64,000 bases of DNA from Burkholderia ubonensis subsp. mesacidophila (GCF_002097715.1 NZ_CP020739.1:577160-641159); one strand, 5' to 3'; positions 1 through 23,581 are shown, counted from the first letter of the stretch. Notes: generated by a model not told the origin, from the letters alone. A program made the numbers and translations.

Positions 1-554
1 GACGTGTATTGCAGAAACGCGATGTCGTGCGCATCGGGCCGCGGCGGCGCGCCACGGCCGGCGCCGTCGGCCTGCGTGTCGTCGGCGAACAGCACGTCGA
101 GCCGCGCGAGCCATGCGGATTCCGCAAGCACCTGGCCGATCGGCTCGGCCTGCGCCCGATCGGCGAGCACCAGCCCGACGCCCGCGTTCTGCGCGATGGC
201 CTCGAGCGTCGCGGCCGAACGCCCTGGGCGCGGCAACGGCGCCGGAATCGCGATCACGCGCGCGGCCAGGCAGCCCAGGAACGCCGCGAGAAAATCCGGC
301 CCCGGCGGAAACAGCAGCAGCGCCATCCTCGGCGCATGGCGCTCGCGCGCGAAGCGCCGGTCGAGGCCGGCCGCGATCGCGTCGGCGCGGTGGACGAGGC
401 CCGCGTAGTCGAGCTGCACGGCGGGCGCGCCCTCCTGCTCCGGCAGGTAGGTAAAGGCGTTGCGGCACGGCTGCCGGTCCGCATGCCCGCGCACGACGTC
501 GACCATCGTTTCCGCGCGGGGCGCCCCGACATGGATGCGGGCGGACGTCGTCAT
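1..554 (-). CDS. Fatty-acyl-AMP ligase (FAAL), N-terminal part, cut by window edge
   Basis: Reading the minus strand from an ATG at 554, which overlaps the stop of the monooxygenase gene (ATGA), gives an open frame of 184 codons that runs off the window. Its N-terminal half fits an acyl-adenylating enzyme: an early tyrosine-containing 'LDYAGL' segment, an 'ALLLFPPGPDFLAAFLG' stretch and an 'IPAPLPRPGR' segment typical of FAAL and AMP-binding proteins. The last visible residues, 'DIAFLQYT', lead into the expected P-loop-like SGSTG motif just outside the window. FAALs adenylate free fatty acids and pass them to an acyl carrier protein. As part of this operon it would prime the megasynthase with a fatty acid. 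An acyl-CoA ligase is an alternative, but the FLQYT signature favours a FAAL. A carrier protein, if fused or adjacent, lies off the edge. Confidence 0.85.
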   Translation of the reverse strand, partial: MTTSARIHVGAPRAETMVDVVRGHADRQPCRNAFTYLPEQEGAPAVQLDYAGLVHRADAIAAGLDRRFARERHAPRMALLLFPPGPDFLAAFLGCLAARVIAIPAPLPRPGRSAATLEAIAQNAGVGLVLADRAQAEPIGQVLAESAWLARLDVLFADDTQADGAGRGAPPRPDAHDIAFLQYT

Positions 555-1492
555 GCGCGCACCGCTTCGGCGGGCTGGCGGATCAGCGCCGCCATCGCCT
601 CCACGGCGTCGACGCGGCGCGCGTGGTCATGCCACAGATGCAGCAGGATGACCTCGTCCGCGTGAAAGCGCTCGGCGAGCGCGCTTACCTGCTCGCGGCA
701 TGCGTCGTGGGTGCCGGACAGCACGACGCGCACGTCGTCCTTCAGCCAGCCTTCGACCAGACGGCGCTGGGCCGCGGCGGCGGCGGCCGTGTCCGCGCTG
801 ATGCAGCTCACAGCCACCGCGACGCGGCCGTCGGGCCGCCGCTCGCGATACGCGGCCGGCACCGCGGGATCCTGCCGGCTGCCCTTGTGGAACAGCGAAT
901 ACGCGTAATGCGCGCCGCGGGCGGCGGCCGTCGCCGCGCTTCCCGGGCCGGAGCCCATGACCCATACGGGCGGCGCGTCGACGAACGGCGGCGTCGCGCC
1001 GCACGCGAATCGGTGCCCGTCGGGAAAACGGCCGTGCAGATAGTCGAGCAGCGCGCCGAGGCGCGCGTCGAAGCTCGCCATCAACGCGCCGACATCCGGG
1101 TCCGCCCGTTCGGCGAGCGCGGCCAGCGCGACGGGATCGAGCGGCACCGCCGCGCACACACCGAGATCGACGCGGCCGGGCGTCAGCGCCGCGAGCGCGC
1201 GAAAGCTCTCCGCGAGCAGCAGCGGATTGCGCACGGGGAGCAGCACGGCCGCCGTGCCCACGCGCAGCGCGCGCGTGCGCTGCGCAAGAGCCGCGACCAT
1301 CACTTCCGGCGCGGCCCAGCAGAAATGGGCTTCGTGATGCTCGGACAGCCAGAGCCGATGGTAGCCGAGCCGGTCGAGCCGGTCCGCGAGATCGAGGCTG
1401 TCGGCCAGCACGGCAGGGCCGACGCGGCCGGGGGCCACGATCCCGAAATCGAGGACCGACTGAGCCGGCCGGGAAGGAACGAAGGTCGGCAT
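551..1492 (-). CDS. Luciferase-like (LLM) flavin-dependent monooxygenase
   Basis: A 313-aa protein with the bacterial luciferase/alkanal monooxygenase alpha-beta barrel pattern. An N-terminal 'LDFGIVAPG' strand is followed by 'GYHRLWLSEHHEAHF' (family motif around residues 45-60), then 'LRVGTAAVLLPVRNPLLLAE', and a C-terminal flavin/phosphate-binding-type segment 'PPVWVMGSGPGSA'. The start at 1492 lies 2 nt after the stop of the PLP-enzyme gene, and the stop overlaps the FAAL start, so the genes are translationally coupled. Enzymes of this family use FMNH2 and O2. Related monooxygenase domains sit next to the aminotransferase domain in cyanobacterial beta-amino-acid pathways such as microginin, where they are assigned alpha-hydroxylation of the beta-amino acyl chain. 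By analogy this free-standing enzyme may hydroxylate the carrier-bound chain. The substrate is inferred, the family is clear. Confidence 0.85.
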   Translation of the reverse strand: MPTFVPSRPAQSVLDFGIVAPGRVGPAVLADSLDLADRLDRLGYHRLWLSEHHEAHFCWAAPEVMVAALAQRTRALRVGTAAVLLPVRNPLLLAESFRALAALTPGRVDLGVCAAVPLDPVALAALAERADPDVGALMASFDARLGALLDYLHGRFPDGHRFACGATPPFVDAPPVWVMGSGPGSAATAAARGAHYAYSLFHKGSRQDPAVPAAYRERRPDGRVAVAVSCISADTAAAAAAQRRLVEGWLKDDVRVVLSGTHDACREQVSALAERFHADEVILLHLWHDHARRVDAVEAMAALIRQPAEAVRA

Positions 1493-1494
1493 CG

Positions 1495-2580
1495 TCAATT
1501 CGGCGTCTCCCACGGTGCGGTTGTGGTTGCGGCATGAGGAAAGGGCATCCCGTCGTCGAATTCGTCCGTGTCGGCGACCTCCCGCGACGGGTCGGGGTCG
1601 ATCGCGCTGTAGGTGTTCCAGAACAGCACCCGCCGTCGCTGCAGGCCCCCGCCCGCGAGCAGCGCGAGCGTCTTCGCCGTGTAGGTCGCCTCGGTGCGGA
1701 ACGCGCCGAGTTGCGCGACGTCGGCGCGCGCGCGTTCCGCAACGACGCCGGCCCGTCCGTAGCCCGGCGCCGCATGCGCGTTCACCCACAGCAGCTCGCC
1801 CCAGCGCGCGGGCGCCGACAGGCCATGGCGGCGCAGCAGCCGCTCGGTCTGCCTCGCCATGCGCAGCAGCTTCGCCGGGCCGGTGACGATCATCGGCACC
1901 ATCCGCACGGCGACGACCCGCACCGCGATGCCGCCGAGCGCGAAGCCGAGATAGACGCCCGCCGCCGTCGCGCAGGTGCCGGTGGGCACGACCACGTCGT
2001 CCGGGGCCGGCATGCTGCCCGCCCGGATCGCCTGCACGACTTCGAGCGCGCCCTCGACTGCGCTCATCACGCCGAGCGGATGATTCGCGCCGGGCGGAAT
2101 CCAGAACGGGCGGCCCGCGCCGAGCCGCGTGAGCCGCGCGCGCAGCAGCGTCGCCGGCACCGCGGCGAAGCTGCCGCAGCGCATCACTTCCATCCCGAAC
2201 GCCGGCAGCAGCCGGCGGTTCAGCTCGACTTCGGGCACGTCGGGCTGCGGCGTCATGACGCCGCGCGTGAGAAAGCCCGTCTGCCGGCCGAACACGGCGG
2301 TCGCGAGCATCTGATGGCTGCCGTACGGCCCCATCGTGACGACGCCGTCCGCGCCCTCCATGCGCGCCTTGCCGAGCAGGAACTCGAGCGCGCGGACCTT
2401 GCTGCCGCCGTACAGCGGATTCGTGAGATCGTCGCGCTTGATCCACAGGCCGGCCTGCCCCCAGCGGCGCGCGAGCGCCGGCTCCTCGGTCACGGGCGTC
2501 GGCTGCATCAGCAGATCCAGCGGTCTCACCAGCGCGTCGAGCTCGGGGACCAGTTCGGGCAGCAGGCGCACGCGGCTCAT
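1495..2580 (-). CDS. PLP-dependent enzyme of the ACC deaminase / D-cysteine desulfhydrase family
   Basis: A 361-aa fold-type-II PLP protein. It has the family substrate strand 'LWIKRDDLTNPLYGGSK' with the presumed PLP lysine at about residue 61, a 'GPYGSHQ' loop, and a 'VVPTGTCATAAGVYLGF' phosphate-binding segment. Relatives deaminate 1-aminocyclopropane-1-carboxylate or eliminate sulfide from D-cysteine; others perform beta-replacements on Ser or Cys derivatives. The ATG at 2580 overlaps the stop of the upstream gene (ATGA), which places it firmly in the NRPS operon. Inside a peptide pathway such an enzyme may supply or modify a non-proteinogenic amino acid, but the sequence does not say which. 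The C-terminal about 30 residues (DPDPSREVADTDEFDDG...) are acidic and probably a tail. Confidence 0.8.
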   Translation of the reverse strand: MSRVRLLPELVPELDALVRPLDLLMQPTPVTEEPALARRWGQAGLWIKRDDLTNPLYGGSKVRALEFLLGKARMEGADGVVTMGPYGSHQMLATAVFGRQTGFLTRGVMTPQPDVPEVELNRRLLPAFGMEVMRCGSFAAVPATLLRARLTRLGAGRPFWIPPGANHPLGVMSAVEGALEVVQAIRAGSMPAPDDVVVPTGTCATAAGVYLGFALGGIAVRVVAVRMVPMIVTGPAKLLRMARQTERLLRRHGLSAPARWGELLWVNAHAAPGYGRAGVVAERARADVAQLGAFRTEATYTAKTLALLAGGGLQRRRVLFWNTYSAIDPDPSREVADTDEFDDGMPFPHAATTTAPWETPN

Positions 2581-3750
2581 CGATGTCCTCCCGACGCGTC
2601 GGCGCCAAGGACGAGCCGCGTCAATTCGTTCACGAGCGCGTCGGCGGCAGGCCGCGCGCCCAGGATGCCGGCGATCCGCGGATCGGCCCCGCCGAGCCGC
2701 TGCACGCGCGCGGCGAGGTCCGGCAGCAGCCGGTTGAGCACCATGACCATCGCGAGCGACGGATTCCGGTATTCCGCCTCGACGTCCGGCGTGTCGCCGA
2801 GCAGGAACTGCCGGCAGGTCTTCGCGAGATCCGCGATCGCCGCAAGCAGCGTCTCCAGGAGTCGCCGGTCGTCGGCGACGTCGGCCGCGCGGCACACCGA
2901 GCCCAGATCCACGAGCCCGCCGTCGATCACCGCGTTCTTCATCTCGAGGCAATGGCCGACGCCGATGCTCTCGACGCTCCCGGGCAGGAAGCCGAGCACG
3001 AGCATCCTCGCGAGCAGCTCGAGCCAGCCGTCGATCGCGGCGGCCGGATCGGTCAGCGCGGACAGCCGCGCGATCCAGCCGGCCTCCGTCCGGGCGGCGA
3101 TCAGCTGCGGCAAATGGGCGACGCGATGCGGGACGCCCGGGTAGTGGTAGACGACCGCGCCCAGGCCGTCGGCGGCGACGCGCTCGACCGTGCGCTGCGC
3201 GCGCGCCGTCAGCAGCGGCAGCAGGCGCGCGAGATGCGCGTGCGCCGCCGCGTCGGGCCAGCGGATCGCGACGAGCGGCAACGGCACGCGCGCGATGCCG
3301 CCGAAGCGCGCGAGGTGCGCGCATTGCACGGCGGCGGCGGCCTGCACGTCTTCCAGTGCCTCGTCGACCGACATCGCGAGCGGAATCTTCTGCTCGTTCA
3401 ACGGAAAATGCTCGAGCGCGGAGAACAGCGAGCGGCCGCGCCCAGGGAACTCGACCCGGTGCGCGCTCAGCATCTGCAAATGCGCGGCGGCGTCGGCCGC
3501 GAGAATCTCGCTGCCCTTGATCGCCAGCACGCCGTCGGCGCGGCGCAGGTAGAACGCGCGCAAATGCCGGTACGGGCGCACGGCGGCGGCGTCGTCGAAC
3601 GGCGCGATCCGGTCGGCCACGGGCACGCCGGCGCGCAGCCCGGCGAGCGCGTCGGCGAGCGCAGGACGCCCGGCGAGCAGCGCCGGCGCGGCGTCGGCGG
3701 CATTCCAGAGGATCGCCGCCGGCGCATGGCGCGTCACGATCGCGGTGACG

Positions 3751-3758
<8 letters not shown>
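2577..3758 (-). CDS. Protein of unknown function in the NRPS operon
   Basis: A 393-aa protein that I could not place in a family. It is Ala/Leu-rich, largely helical in appearance, without a signal peptide or obvious membrane segments. The most constrained-looking part is near residues 255-290: a 'GFLPGSVESIGVGHCLEM' stretch followed by 'KNAVIDGGLVDLGSV'. The Gly-His, Asn and paired Asp residues recall, loosely, the catalytic-loop plus metal-binding-loop layout of kinase-like folds or SelO proteins, but this is a visual impression only. Its ATG at 3758 overlaps the end of the upstream NRPS gene by 8 nt and its stop overlaps the PLP-enzyme start, so it is co-translated with biosynthetic genes and is likely a tailoring, release or self-protection factor. 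Lengthwise the frame looks intact. Confidence 0.75.
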
Positions 3759-8477
<4,719 letters not shown>

Positions 8478-8478
<1 letters not shown>

Positions 8479-11400
8479 CAATGTCCCAGCAAGGTGAAGA
8501 AAACCTGCTCGCCGATCGCCTCGATGCGATCGGCCGCCTGCAGCGCGTGACGGATCTCCGCGCCGACGAGCGCCGCGGCCGGCTCGCCGACGATCGACAG
8601 GTGATGCGCGGGGATGTCGCGACAGCTGACGGCCGCGACGCGCGCCCAGCCCAGATCGGGCGAATCGCTGCGCTGCCGTGCGGCGGCGTCACGGACGGCC
8701 TCGGGCAGCGGCTGCGTCGCGCGCAGCAGCAGCACGCGGCGCGGATAGGGGCCGGGGCGATAGCGGCGCACGGCGGCGGTGTTGCGGCGGAACACGTCGA
8801 ACAGCCGCCGGATCCGCTCGGGCGGCGCGTCGGGCGGCAGCGAGCCGGCCGCGACGGCCAGCTCGCGCAGCCGCTCCAGCGCGGCCGCCGTATCGAGGCT
8901 CGCCAGATCCGGCGTGTCGGCCCCCGCGGTGAACGCGAGCAGCCGGGCGATCGACTGGATCAGCGCGGCGTCGGTGCGCGGGCCGGTGTCGGCGTCCGTC
9001 GCCGCAATGCTGTCGATCAGCGCGAGCAGGCCGACCTCCTCCCGCTGCGCGAGCAGTTGCCGCGCCATCTCGAACGCGACGACGCCGCCCGACGACCAGC
9101 CCGCCAGGTAGTAAGGGCCGTCTCCCGCGAGCGGGCGGATGTGCGCGATATGGAGCGCGGCCAGTTCCTCGACGCTGTCGTAGTCCGCGACGCCTTCGAG
9201 GCCCGGGTCCTGCAGCGCGTAGACCGGCCGCGCCGGGCCAAGCCGCCGCGCGAGGTCGCGGTAGCAGAGCACGTTGCCGCCCGTCGGATGCACGAGAAAC
9301 ACCGGCCGCTCGCCTTCGATCCCGCGATTGACGCGCACGACCACCGGGTCCGACGGCGCGCGCTGCCGCACGAGCGCCGCCTGGGCCGCCACGGTCGGCG
9401 CCTCGAACAGCGACGCGAGCGGCAGGTCGCAGCCGAACTCGCGCTTGATTTCCGCCATCAGCCGCACGGCCAGCAGCGAATGGCCGCCGAGATCGAAGAA
9501 CGTGCGATCGACGCCGATCGGCTGAACGTCGAGCACCCCTTCCCACACGCGTTCGAGCCTGAGCTCGACCGGATCGCGCGGCGCGCCTCCTTCGGGCGAC
9601 GCGTCGGCGCATCCGGCCAGCGCCGCGCGGTCGATCTTGCCGCTGGCGTTCAGCGGCAGCGCATCGAGCCGCCGGCACTGGCCGGGAATCATGTAGTCCG
9701 GCAGCTGCGTGGCGAGCCAGTCGCGCAATTGCGCCGGCGCCACGTTGCGGCCCGCGCGGCAGTCGTACGCGCAGACCAGCCGGGCGATGCCGTTCGCATC
9801 CAGGTCGATGCGCGCCGCCGCATTTGCGACGTCCGGATGCCGCGCGATCGTCACTTCCACTTCGCCGAGCTCGACCCGGTAGCCGCGCAGTTTCACCTGG
9901 TCGTCCGCACGGCCGAAAAACTCGAGTCGTCCGTCCGGACGCCACGCGCCCTGGTCGCCGCTCCGGTAGACGCGCGGCGCGAGCGGATCGACAGGATCGG
10001 CGACGAAGCGCTCGGCGCTCAGCTCGGGGCGGTGCAGATAGCCGCGCGCGGGCGCGGCGCCGCCGATAAGAATCTCGCCGCGCATGCCGACGGGCACCGG
10101 ACGTCCGCGCGGATCGACGACGTACAGCCGGACGTTGTCGATCGGGCGTCCGACCGGCACGGGGTCGTCGGCCGGATCGACCCGTTCCGCGCAGATCTGG
10201 ATCGTCGTCTCGGTCGGGCCGTACAGGTTGACGAGCGCCGCGCGATGCACGGCGGCGAAGCGCCGCGCCAGCTCCGGCGTCAACGCTTCGCCGCCGCAGA
10301 ACACGCGACGCAGGCCACCGCAGGCGGCGAAGCCCGGCTGGTCGACGAGCACGCGCAACAGGCTCGGAACCAGCTGCAGCACGGTGATGCGCGCCCGCGC
10401 GAGCGTTTCGACGAGCGCGGGCACGTCGCGCTCGAGGCCGGGCGGCGCCATCACGAGCCGCGCGCCTCGCATCAGCGGCAGGAAGAATTCCCAGACCGAC
10501 GCGTCGAATCCGGCCGCGGTCTTTTGCAGCACCGCATCGTCCGCATCCAGCGGGAACGCGCGCGTCATCCACGCCATGTGGTTCGCGAGCGATCCGTGCG
10601 TCACCACCACGCCTTTCGGCCGCCCGGTCGACCCGGACGTGTACAGGATGTACGCGGCCTGCTTCGGGCCGGGGATCGGCAGTGCGCCGGCGGCGGCATC
10701 CGCATCGGCTCCGTCGGGCGCGTCCGGATCGATGCACTCGAGCGCGAGATCCTTCGGCAGACCATCCGCCGCGTCCGGCCGCGTCAGCACGATCCGCGCG
10801 CGGCTGTCTTCGAGCATGTAGCGCCGGCGCTCGGCGGGCAACTCGGGCGGCATCGGCAGGTACGCGCCGCCGGCGCGCAACACGGCGAGCATCGCTGTCA
10901 CGAGCGCGAGGCCGCGCGGCAGATGGAGCACGACGGGCGTCTCCGCCGCGACGCCTGCCGCCGCCAGGCGCGCCGCCAGCGCGCGGACCGAGCGCTCGAG
11001 CGCCGCGGCCGTGACGCGCACGCGGCCGTCCTGCACGGCGAGCCGATCCGGCAGCGCGGCGGCCGTGGCCGCCACGGCCAGATGCACCGGCGTCCAGCGG
11101 CCGTGCTCCACCCGCGCGCCCTGGAAATCCGCCGTGACGAGGCGCCGCTCCGCCGCGCCCAGCAGATCCGGCTCGTCGTATCGCGCGTCCGGGTTCGCGA
11201 GCACCGCGCCGAGCAGCGTCGCGAACTGTTCCGCCAGCCGCGTCATTGCGCCGTCGTCGCGCACCGCGTCGGCATGGTGGTCGAGATCCGCGCGCAATGC
11301 GCCGTCCCGCGCGACGAGCACCGTCAGCTTGAGCAGCGCGGGCTCGCCCGCCGTCGTCACGTCGACGACGCGCAGCGGCGCGTCGTCCGGCATCCCGGCC

Positions 11401-12368
11401 GTCAGCACCTCGATCTGGAACGGTGCGAAATGAGCGTCGTCCGGCGGGGCGAGATGATGGCGCAGGTCGGCCGCCTTCAGCCGGGCGTCGGCGGCAGCCT
11501 TCGCGAGCGTCGCGAACGTGCCGTCGTGCGCGGACAACGCCGCGGACAGCGCGAGCGGCACCGGCGCCGCGAGCGGGCCGAGCGCCGTGGCGAGCTCGTC
11601 GAACGGACGCCCGTCGGCGACGATCGCGACCGGCTGCGCGTCGCCGCCCGACAGGCGGCGCAGCAATACCGCCCAGACGGCGGTCAACAGGTCGGCCGGC
11701 ATCACGCCGACGCGCGCGCAGATCGTCCTGACGCGCGCCCCCGTGTCCGCCGGAAGCGGGCAGGCGTGCCGCGCGTGGCGATACGGGGCCGCGCCGCCGC
11801 CGCGCAGCGCCGGCAGCGCCGGCCATGGCCCGTCGACGGACTGCAGCGTCCCCGCCGGCCAGCGCCACGCGCCATCTTCCGCGAGCAGATCGTGCTGCCA
11901 TTGCGCGAGATCGAAGAACTGCAGCGGCGCGTCGCCGTCCGCGTCGACGCCGTCCAGCAACGCGGCGAGCAAGGCGCCGAGGCGCAGCATCGTCGGGCCG
12001 TCGGCGCATAGCGCCGGCAGCGACAGCGTCAGGCCTTGCGCGTCCATCGACGCCTGCAGCGGCGACGCGCCGGCATCCGGCGCGGCGCCGGCGTCCAGGC
12101 GCAGGCGCGCGTCGCCCGACGCGGTCTGCAGCGGCAAGCGCATCTCGGGCAAGCGCGGGAAGCACGCACGCAGGATCTCGTGGCGGCCGATCAGCGCGTT
12201 CAGCGCCGCGTCGACCGCCTCGCGCCGCGGCGGCGCGGCGGTCCACACGAAACGGGCGGTCACCCGCTGCGCCGCCGGCGCCCGCCCGGCGTCCACCAGC
12301 ATGCAGTGGCGCTGCTGCGCGGGCGACAGCCGGAAGCCGTTCAGCGCGGTCTCGCTCGTCGTGCTCAT
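8478..12368 (-). CDS. Nonribosomal peptide synthetase, degenerate C-A-PCP-TE (termination module)
   Basis: A 1296-aa NRPS. Residues about 13-410 are condensation-like, but the HHxxxDG motif is replaced: the HH positions read P118-A119, while D123-G124 remain. The A domain (about 430-915) has YTSGSTGRPKG and NLYGPTETT; by-eye pocket residues are D-A-W-Q-F-G-L-I-Q, close to Gln-type codes. The PCP serine is S964 (GGHSLL). The thioesterase (about 1020-1290) has GWSSG with nucleophile S1092 and a late AHH (about 1255) as the likely catalytic His. The TE makes this the last module, releasing the peptide by hydrolysis or cyclisation. The start at 12368 overlaps the dioxygenase stop (ATGA). The terminal C domain of the neighbouring C-A-PCP-C protein may supply the missing condensation activity. 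Confidence 0.93.
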
Positions 12369-13432
12369 GCGAGGCGCTCCTTCAGCGCCGCCATCGCGGC
12401 CGCGTCCAGCTCCACCGCGTCGCCCATCGCGGCCAGCACCCGGCGCTCGCCGGTGAACGGCGCGCGGCCGTGCGCGACCAGCATGTTGTCCGCGATCAGA
12501 AAATCGCCCTGCTGCCACGGGAACGCGACCGTCTCGCGCGCATACGCGTCGCGCAGGTGGGCGGCAACGTCGTCGGGGATCGTCGCGCCGTCGCCGTAAC
12601 AGGTGTTGTACGGCAGGCTGTCGATCCCGAAATCGGCCTCGAAGCGGCTGCGCACCGGCTCGTGCAGGCTCGAGCTGTGCCAGAACGCGACGTGGTTGAA
12701 CCACAGTGCGTCGCCCGTGAGCGGATGCGCGTGGATCGCCGGCCGGACCTGCCGCGTGCGCAGCCAGCCATTCGGCAGCCACTGCCACGACACGTCCATC
12801 GCGCGCAGGTAGCGCTCGAGCGCGTCGACCGTCCCGACCGCGTACGCGTGCTCCCAGCTCGGCCCCATCCCGGAGCCGAAACAGCGCGCGAGCTGCCAGC
12901 CGCGGCGGCGGAATTCGTCGCGCACCGCGGGGTCGATGCGGGCGAGCACGCGCCGCACGTCGGCGAGCGGCGTCTCGCCGCCCGTCGCCGACGGCGTCAT
13001 GCAGCCGAAGAAGATCCGCCCGGGCCAGGTCTTCACGTACGACAGCTCGTTGTGCAGCGCGATCGCGTATTCCTGCGGAAAGTAGGTCGACGTGTAGATG
13101 CCCTGCCCGAGATGCTCGCGCGGCGTCGCCTTTTCGATGTAGCTCATCAGGCTCACGCCGGTCGCCGCGACCGTGCGCCGGAACGCCGCTTCGTCGGCGA
13201 TGCCGAAGCCGCGGAACAGGATCGCGCCGTGCCGCGGCAGCCAGCCCGCGAGCGTGTCGCCGTGTCGCTCGAGCCACGCGGCGGCATCCACGCCCGCCAG
13301 CGCCGGCTCGACCAGCAGCGGCAGCGCGCCGTCCGCGAACAGCGGGCGGGTCAGGACCATGCTGTCCGCCGTCACGTTGATCGTCTGGCGCCGGGCCAGC
13401 TTCAGGGGCGTCGATGGAGAGGAAGGTGACAT
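12365..13432 (-). CDS. TauD/SyrP-type Fe(II)/2-oxoglutarate-dependent dioxygenase
   Basis: A 355-aa protein of the TauD/TfdA clan, SyrP-like branch. The facial triad is visible as H127-x-E129 in ALHNELSY and a distal His at about 321 in DNMLVAHGRAPFTGERR, whose following Arg would bind 2-oxoglutarate. An early LPRHGAILFRGF strand is typical of the clan. SyrP relatives hydroxylate the beta carbon of a carrier-bound amino acid, classically aspartate. The gene directly follows the megasynthase whose A domain carries an Asp-like code, so hydroxylation of that residue is the simplest proposal. ATG at 13432 is chosen because the first recognisable conserved strand begins soon after; upstream frame extension overlaps the previous gene. 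It sits 25 nt after the megasynthase stop and overlaps the next NRPS start. Confidence 0.9.
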   Translation of the reverse strand: MSPSSPSTPLKLARRQTINVTADSMVLTRPLFADGALPLLVEPALAGVDAAAWLERHGDTLAGWLPRHGAILFRGFGIADEAAFRRTVAATGVSLMSYIEKATPREHLGQGIYTSTYFPQEYAIALHNELSYVKTWPGRIFFGCMTPSATGGETPLADVRRVLARIDPAVRDEFRRRGWQLARCFGSGMGPSWEHAYAVGTVDALERYLRAMDVSWQWLPNGWLRTRQVRPAIHAHPLTGDALWFNHVAFWHSSSLHEPVRSRFEADFGIDSLPYNTCYGDGATIPDDVAAHLRDAYARETVAFPWQQGDFLIADNMLVAHGRAPFTGERRVLAAMGDAVELDAAAMAALKERLA

Positions 13433-13457
13433 GTCGGTCGTTCTCGTGGGCGTGTGC

Positions 13458-22538
<9,081 letters not shown>

Positions 22539-22552
22539 CGGCGGCCTCGGCT

Positions 22553-23248
22553 TCAGCGCTGGTCGTGAACGTCGTGACCGATCTGGCGGAGGATCGAGGT
22601 CTCGGTCTCCTGAAGCGTGTCGTGAATGCCGGCCCAGATCCGTTCGCCGTCGTCGGCGTGCGATCCGGAAGCGATGCGGCTCTGCAGGCGGCCGATCAGT
22701 TCGAGATCGGCCATGCGCTCGCCGAGCGCGAAGCCGTGCACGCGGGTTGCGCCGGCGAACGTGCCGTAAAGCGCGAACGGGCCGTTCGTCATCACGGCGG
22801 CGGCCTCTCGCGCGCGCTCGAGGAACCGGCCCGCGCGCGCGGGATCGACCTTGATGTTCAGGTAATACAGATATTCGGCCGGTGCGTCGCGCGGCGGCAC
22901 GGGCGACAGGCCCAGATCGATCCGGTTGAGGACCGACGTGCTCATGTCCAGCACGCAGTTCTGGAATTCGCCCAGCCTGATCGCGCCTTCGTCGCCGTAG
23001 ACGTCGGCCATGACCTTGTCGAGCGAGACCATCTCGTCCATCGCGCCGAGCGAATCGAGCGGAACGATGATGTACACCGCGAGCGACGGGCCCGCGACGG
23101 TTGCGTAGGCGCTCCACTCGAGCCTCGCCGGATGCTGGCGATACGCGAAGGCAACGTGGCGGGCCAGTTCCTTGAACGCCTCGTATTTTTCGCGCCGGAT
23201 GGTCGCACGAACGAACAGGCAAAGCGGGGCTGGAAACGTCCAGATCAA
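22553..23248 (-). CDS. Protein of unknown function, possible tandem dimeric alpha/beta-barrel (NIPSNAP-like)
   Basis: A 231-aa protein not recognised with certainty. It seems to contain two similar halves: 'LFVRATIRREKYEAFKELA' with a following helix and strand near residues 10-75, and 'YLYYLNIKVDPARAGRFLER' with a similar helix near 128-190. Each half reads as strand-helix-strand, which resembles a ferredoxin-like dimeric alpha/beta barrel (ABM, NIPSNAP or EthD types). No signal peptide is seen. The only start in this frame that keeps the first strand is TTG at 23248, without an obvious Shine-Dalgarno sequence, so the start is uncertain. It lies 14 nt upstream of the megasynthase and would be cotranscribed with it. 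A small oxygenase, cyclase or resistance role is possible but unsupported. Confidence 0.65.
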   Translation of the reverse strand: MIWTFPAPLCLFVRATIRREKYEAFKELARHVAFAYRQHPARLEWSAYATVAGPSLAVYIIVPLDSLGAMDEMVSLDKVMADVYGDEGAIRLGEFQNCVLDMSTSVLNRIDLGLSPVPPRDAPAEYLYYLNIKVDPARAGRFLERAREAAAVMTNGPFALYGTFAGATRVHGFALGERMADLELIGRLQSRIASGSHADDGERIWAGIHDTLQETETSILRQIGHDVHDQR

Positions 23249-23353
23249 GGGCGGACTCGCATGGGCTCGTGAGTGGAATGCGAAGGACGCGGCGCCGTTG
23301 CGACGCGCCCTTCGCGCGCGATCACTGCTGTTGCTGCGAATGCTGCGGGAACC

Positions 23354-23581
23354 TTACTTCTCGATCTTCAGCAGGACCGCGCCGCTCCAGTCAGCGCCGC
23401 CGTTCGCGACGTGGACGTTCAGGCAGTTGGTCGACTCGACCCACTCGAGCGTGGTGACCGAACTTCCAAGATCGGCGCCGTCGGCCCGCAACGTGCCGTT
23501 CGGATCGGCCAGGAGTTTGGAGCGATAACCGGGATCTTTAACAGCTCTGCCCAATGCGGAAACGATGTCGTCGTATAGCAT
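23354..23581 (-). CDS. Small protein resembling nitrile-hydratase-like leader peptides (NHLP)
   Basis: A 75-aa protein starting at ATG 23581, preceded on the minus strand by an AGGTGG Shine-Dalgarno at suitable spacing. Longer upstream extension is unlikely because the codon use changes. The sequence follows the NHLP pattern: a helix 'IVSALGRAVKDPGYRSKLL', then 'ADPNGTL', then an acidic segment and strand 'TLEWVESTNCLNVHV', ending with ANGG and 13 further residues. In RiPP systems NHLP leaders are recognised by modifying enzymes and cut after a small-residue (often GG) site, leaving a core peptide. Here the post-GG tail is ADWSGAVLLKIEK, which lacks Cys or Thr. No RiPP maturase is visible in the window. 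It may instead be a small accessory protein for the synthetases. It is the first gene of the operon. Confidence 0.7.
   Translation of the reverse strand: MLYDDIVSALGRAVKDPGYRSKLLADPNGTLRADGADLGSSVTTLEWVESTNCLNVHVANGGADWSGAVLLKIEK

Noticed and set aside
1495..2608. Reading the monooxygenase and PLP enzyme as one fused protein
   Set aside because: The long 551-2608 frame uses the wrong frame across the PLP gene; each protein has its own frame with stop and start separated by 2 nt.
8481..12011. Long Arg-rich plus-strand frame (1176 aa) opposite the NRPS
   Set aside because: High-GC shadow of the real minus-strand NRPS, whose domains and active sites are clear.
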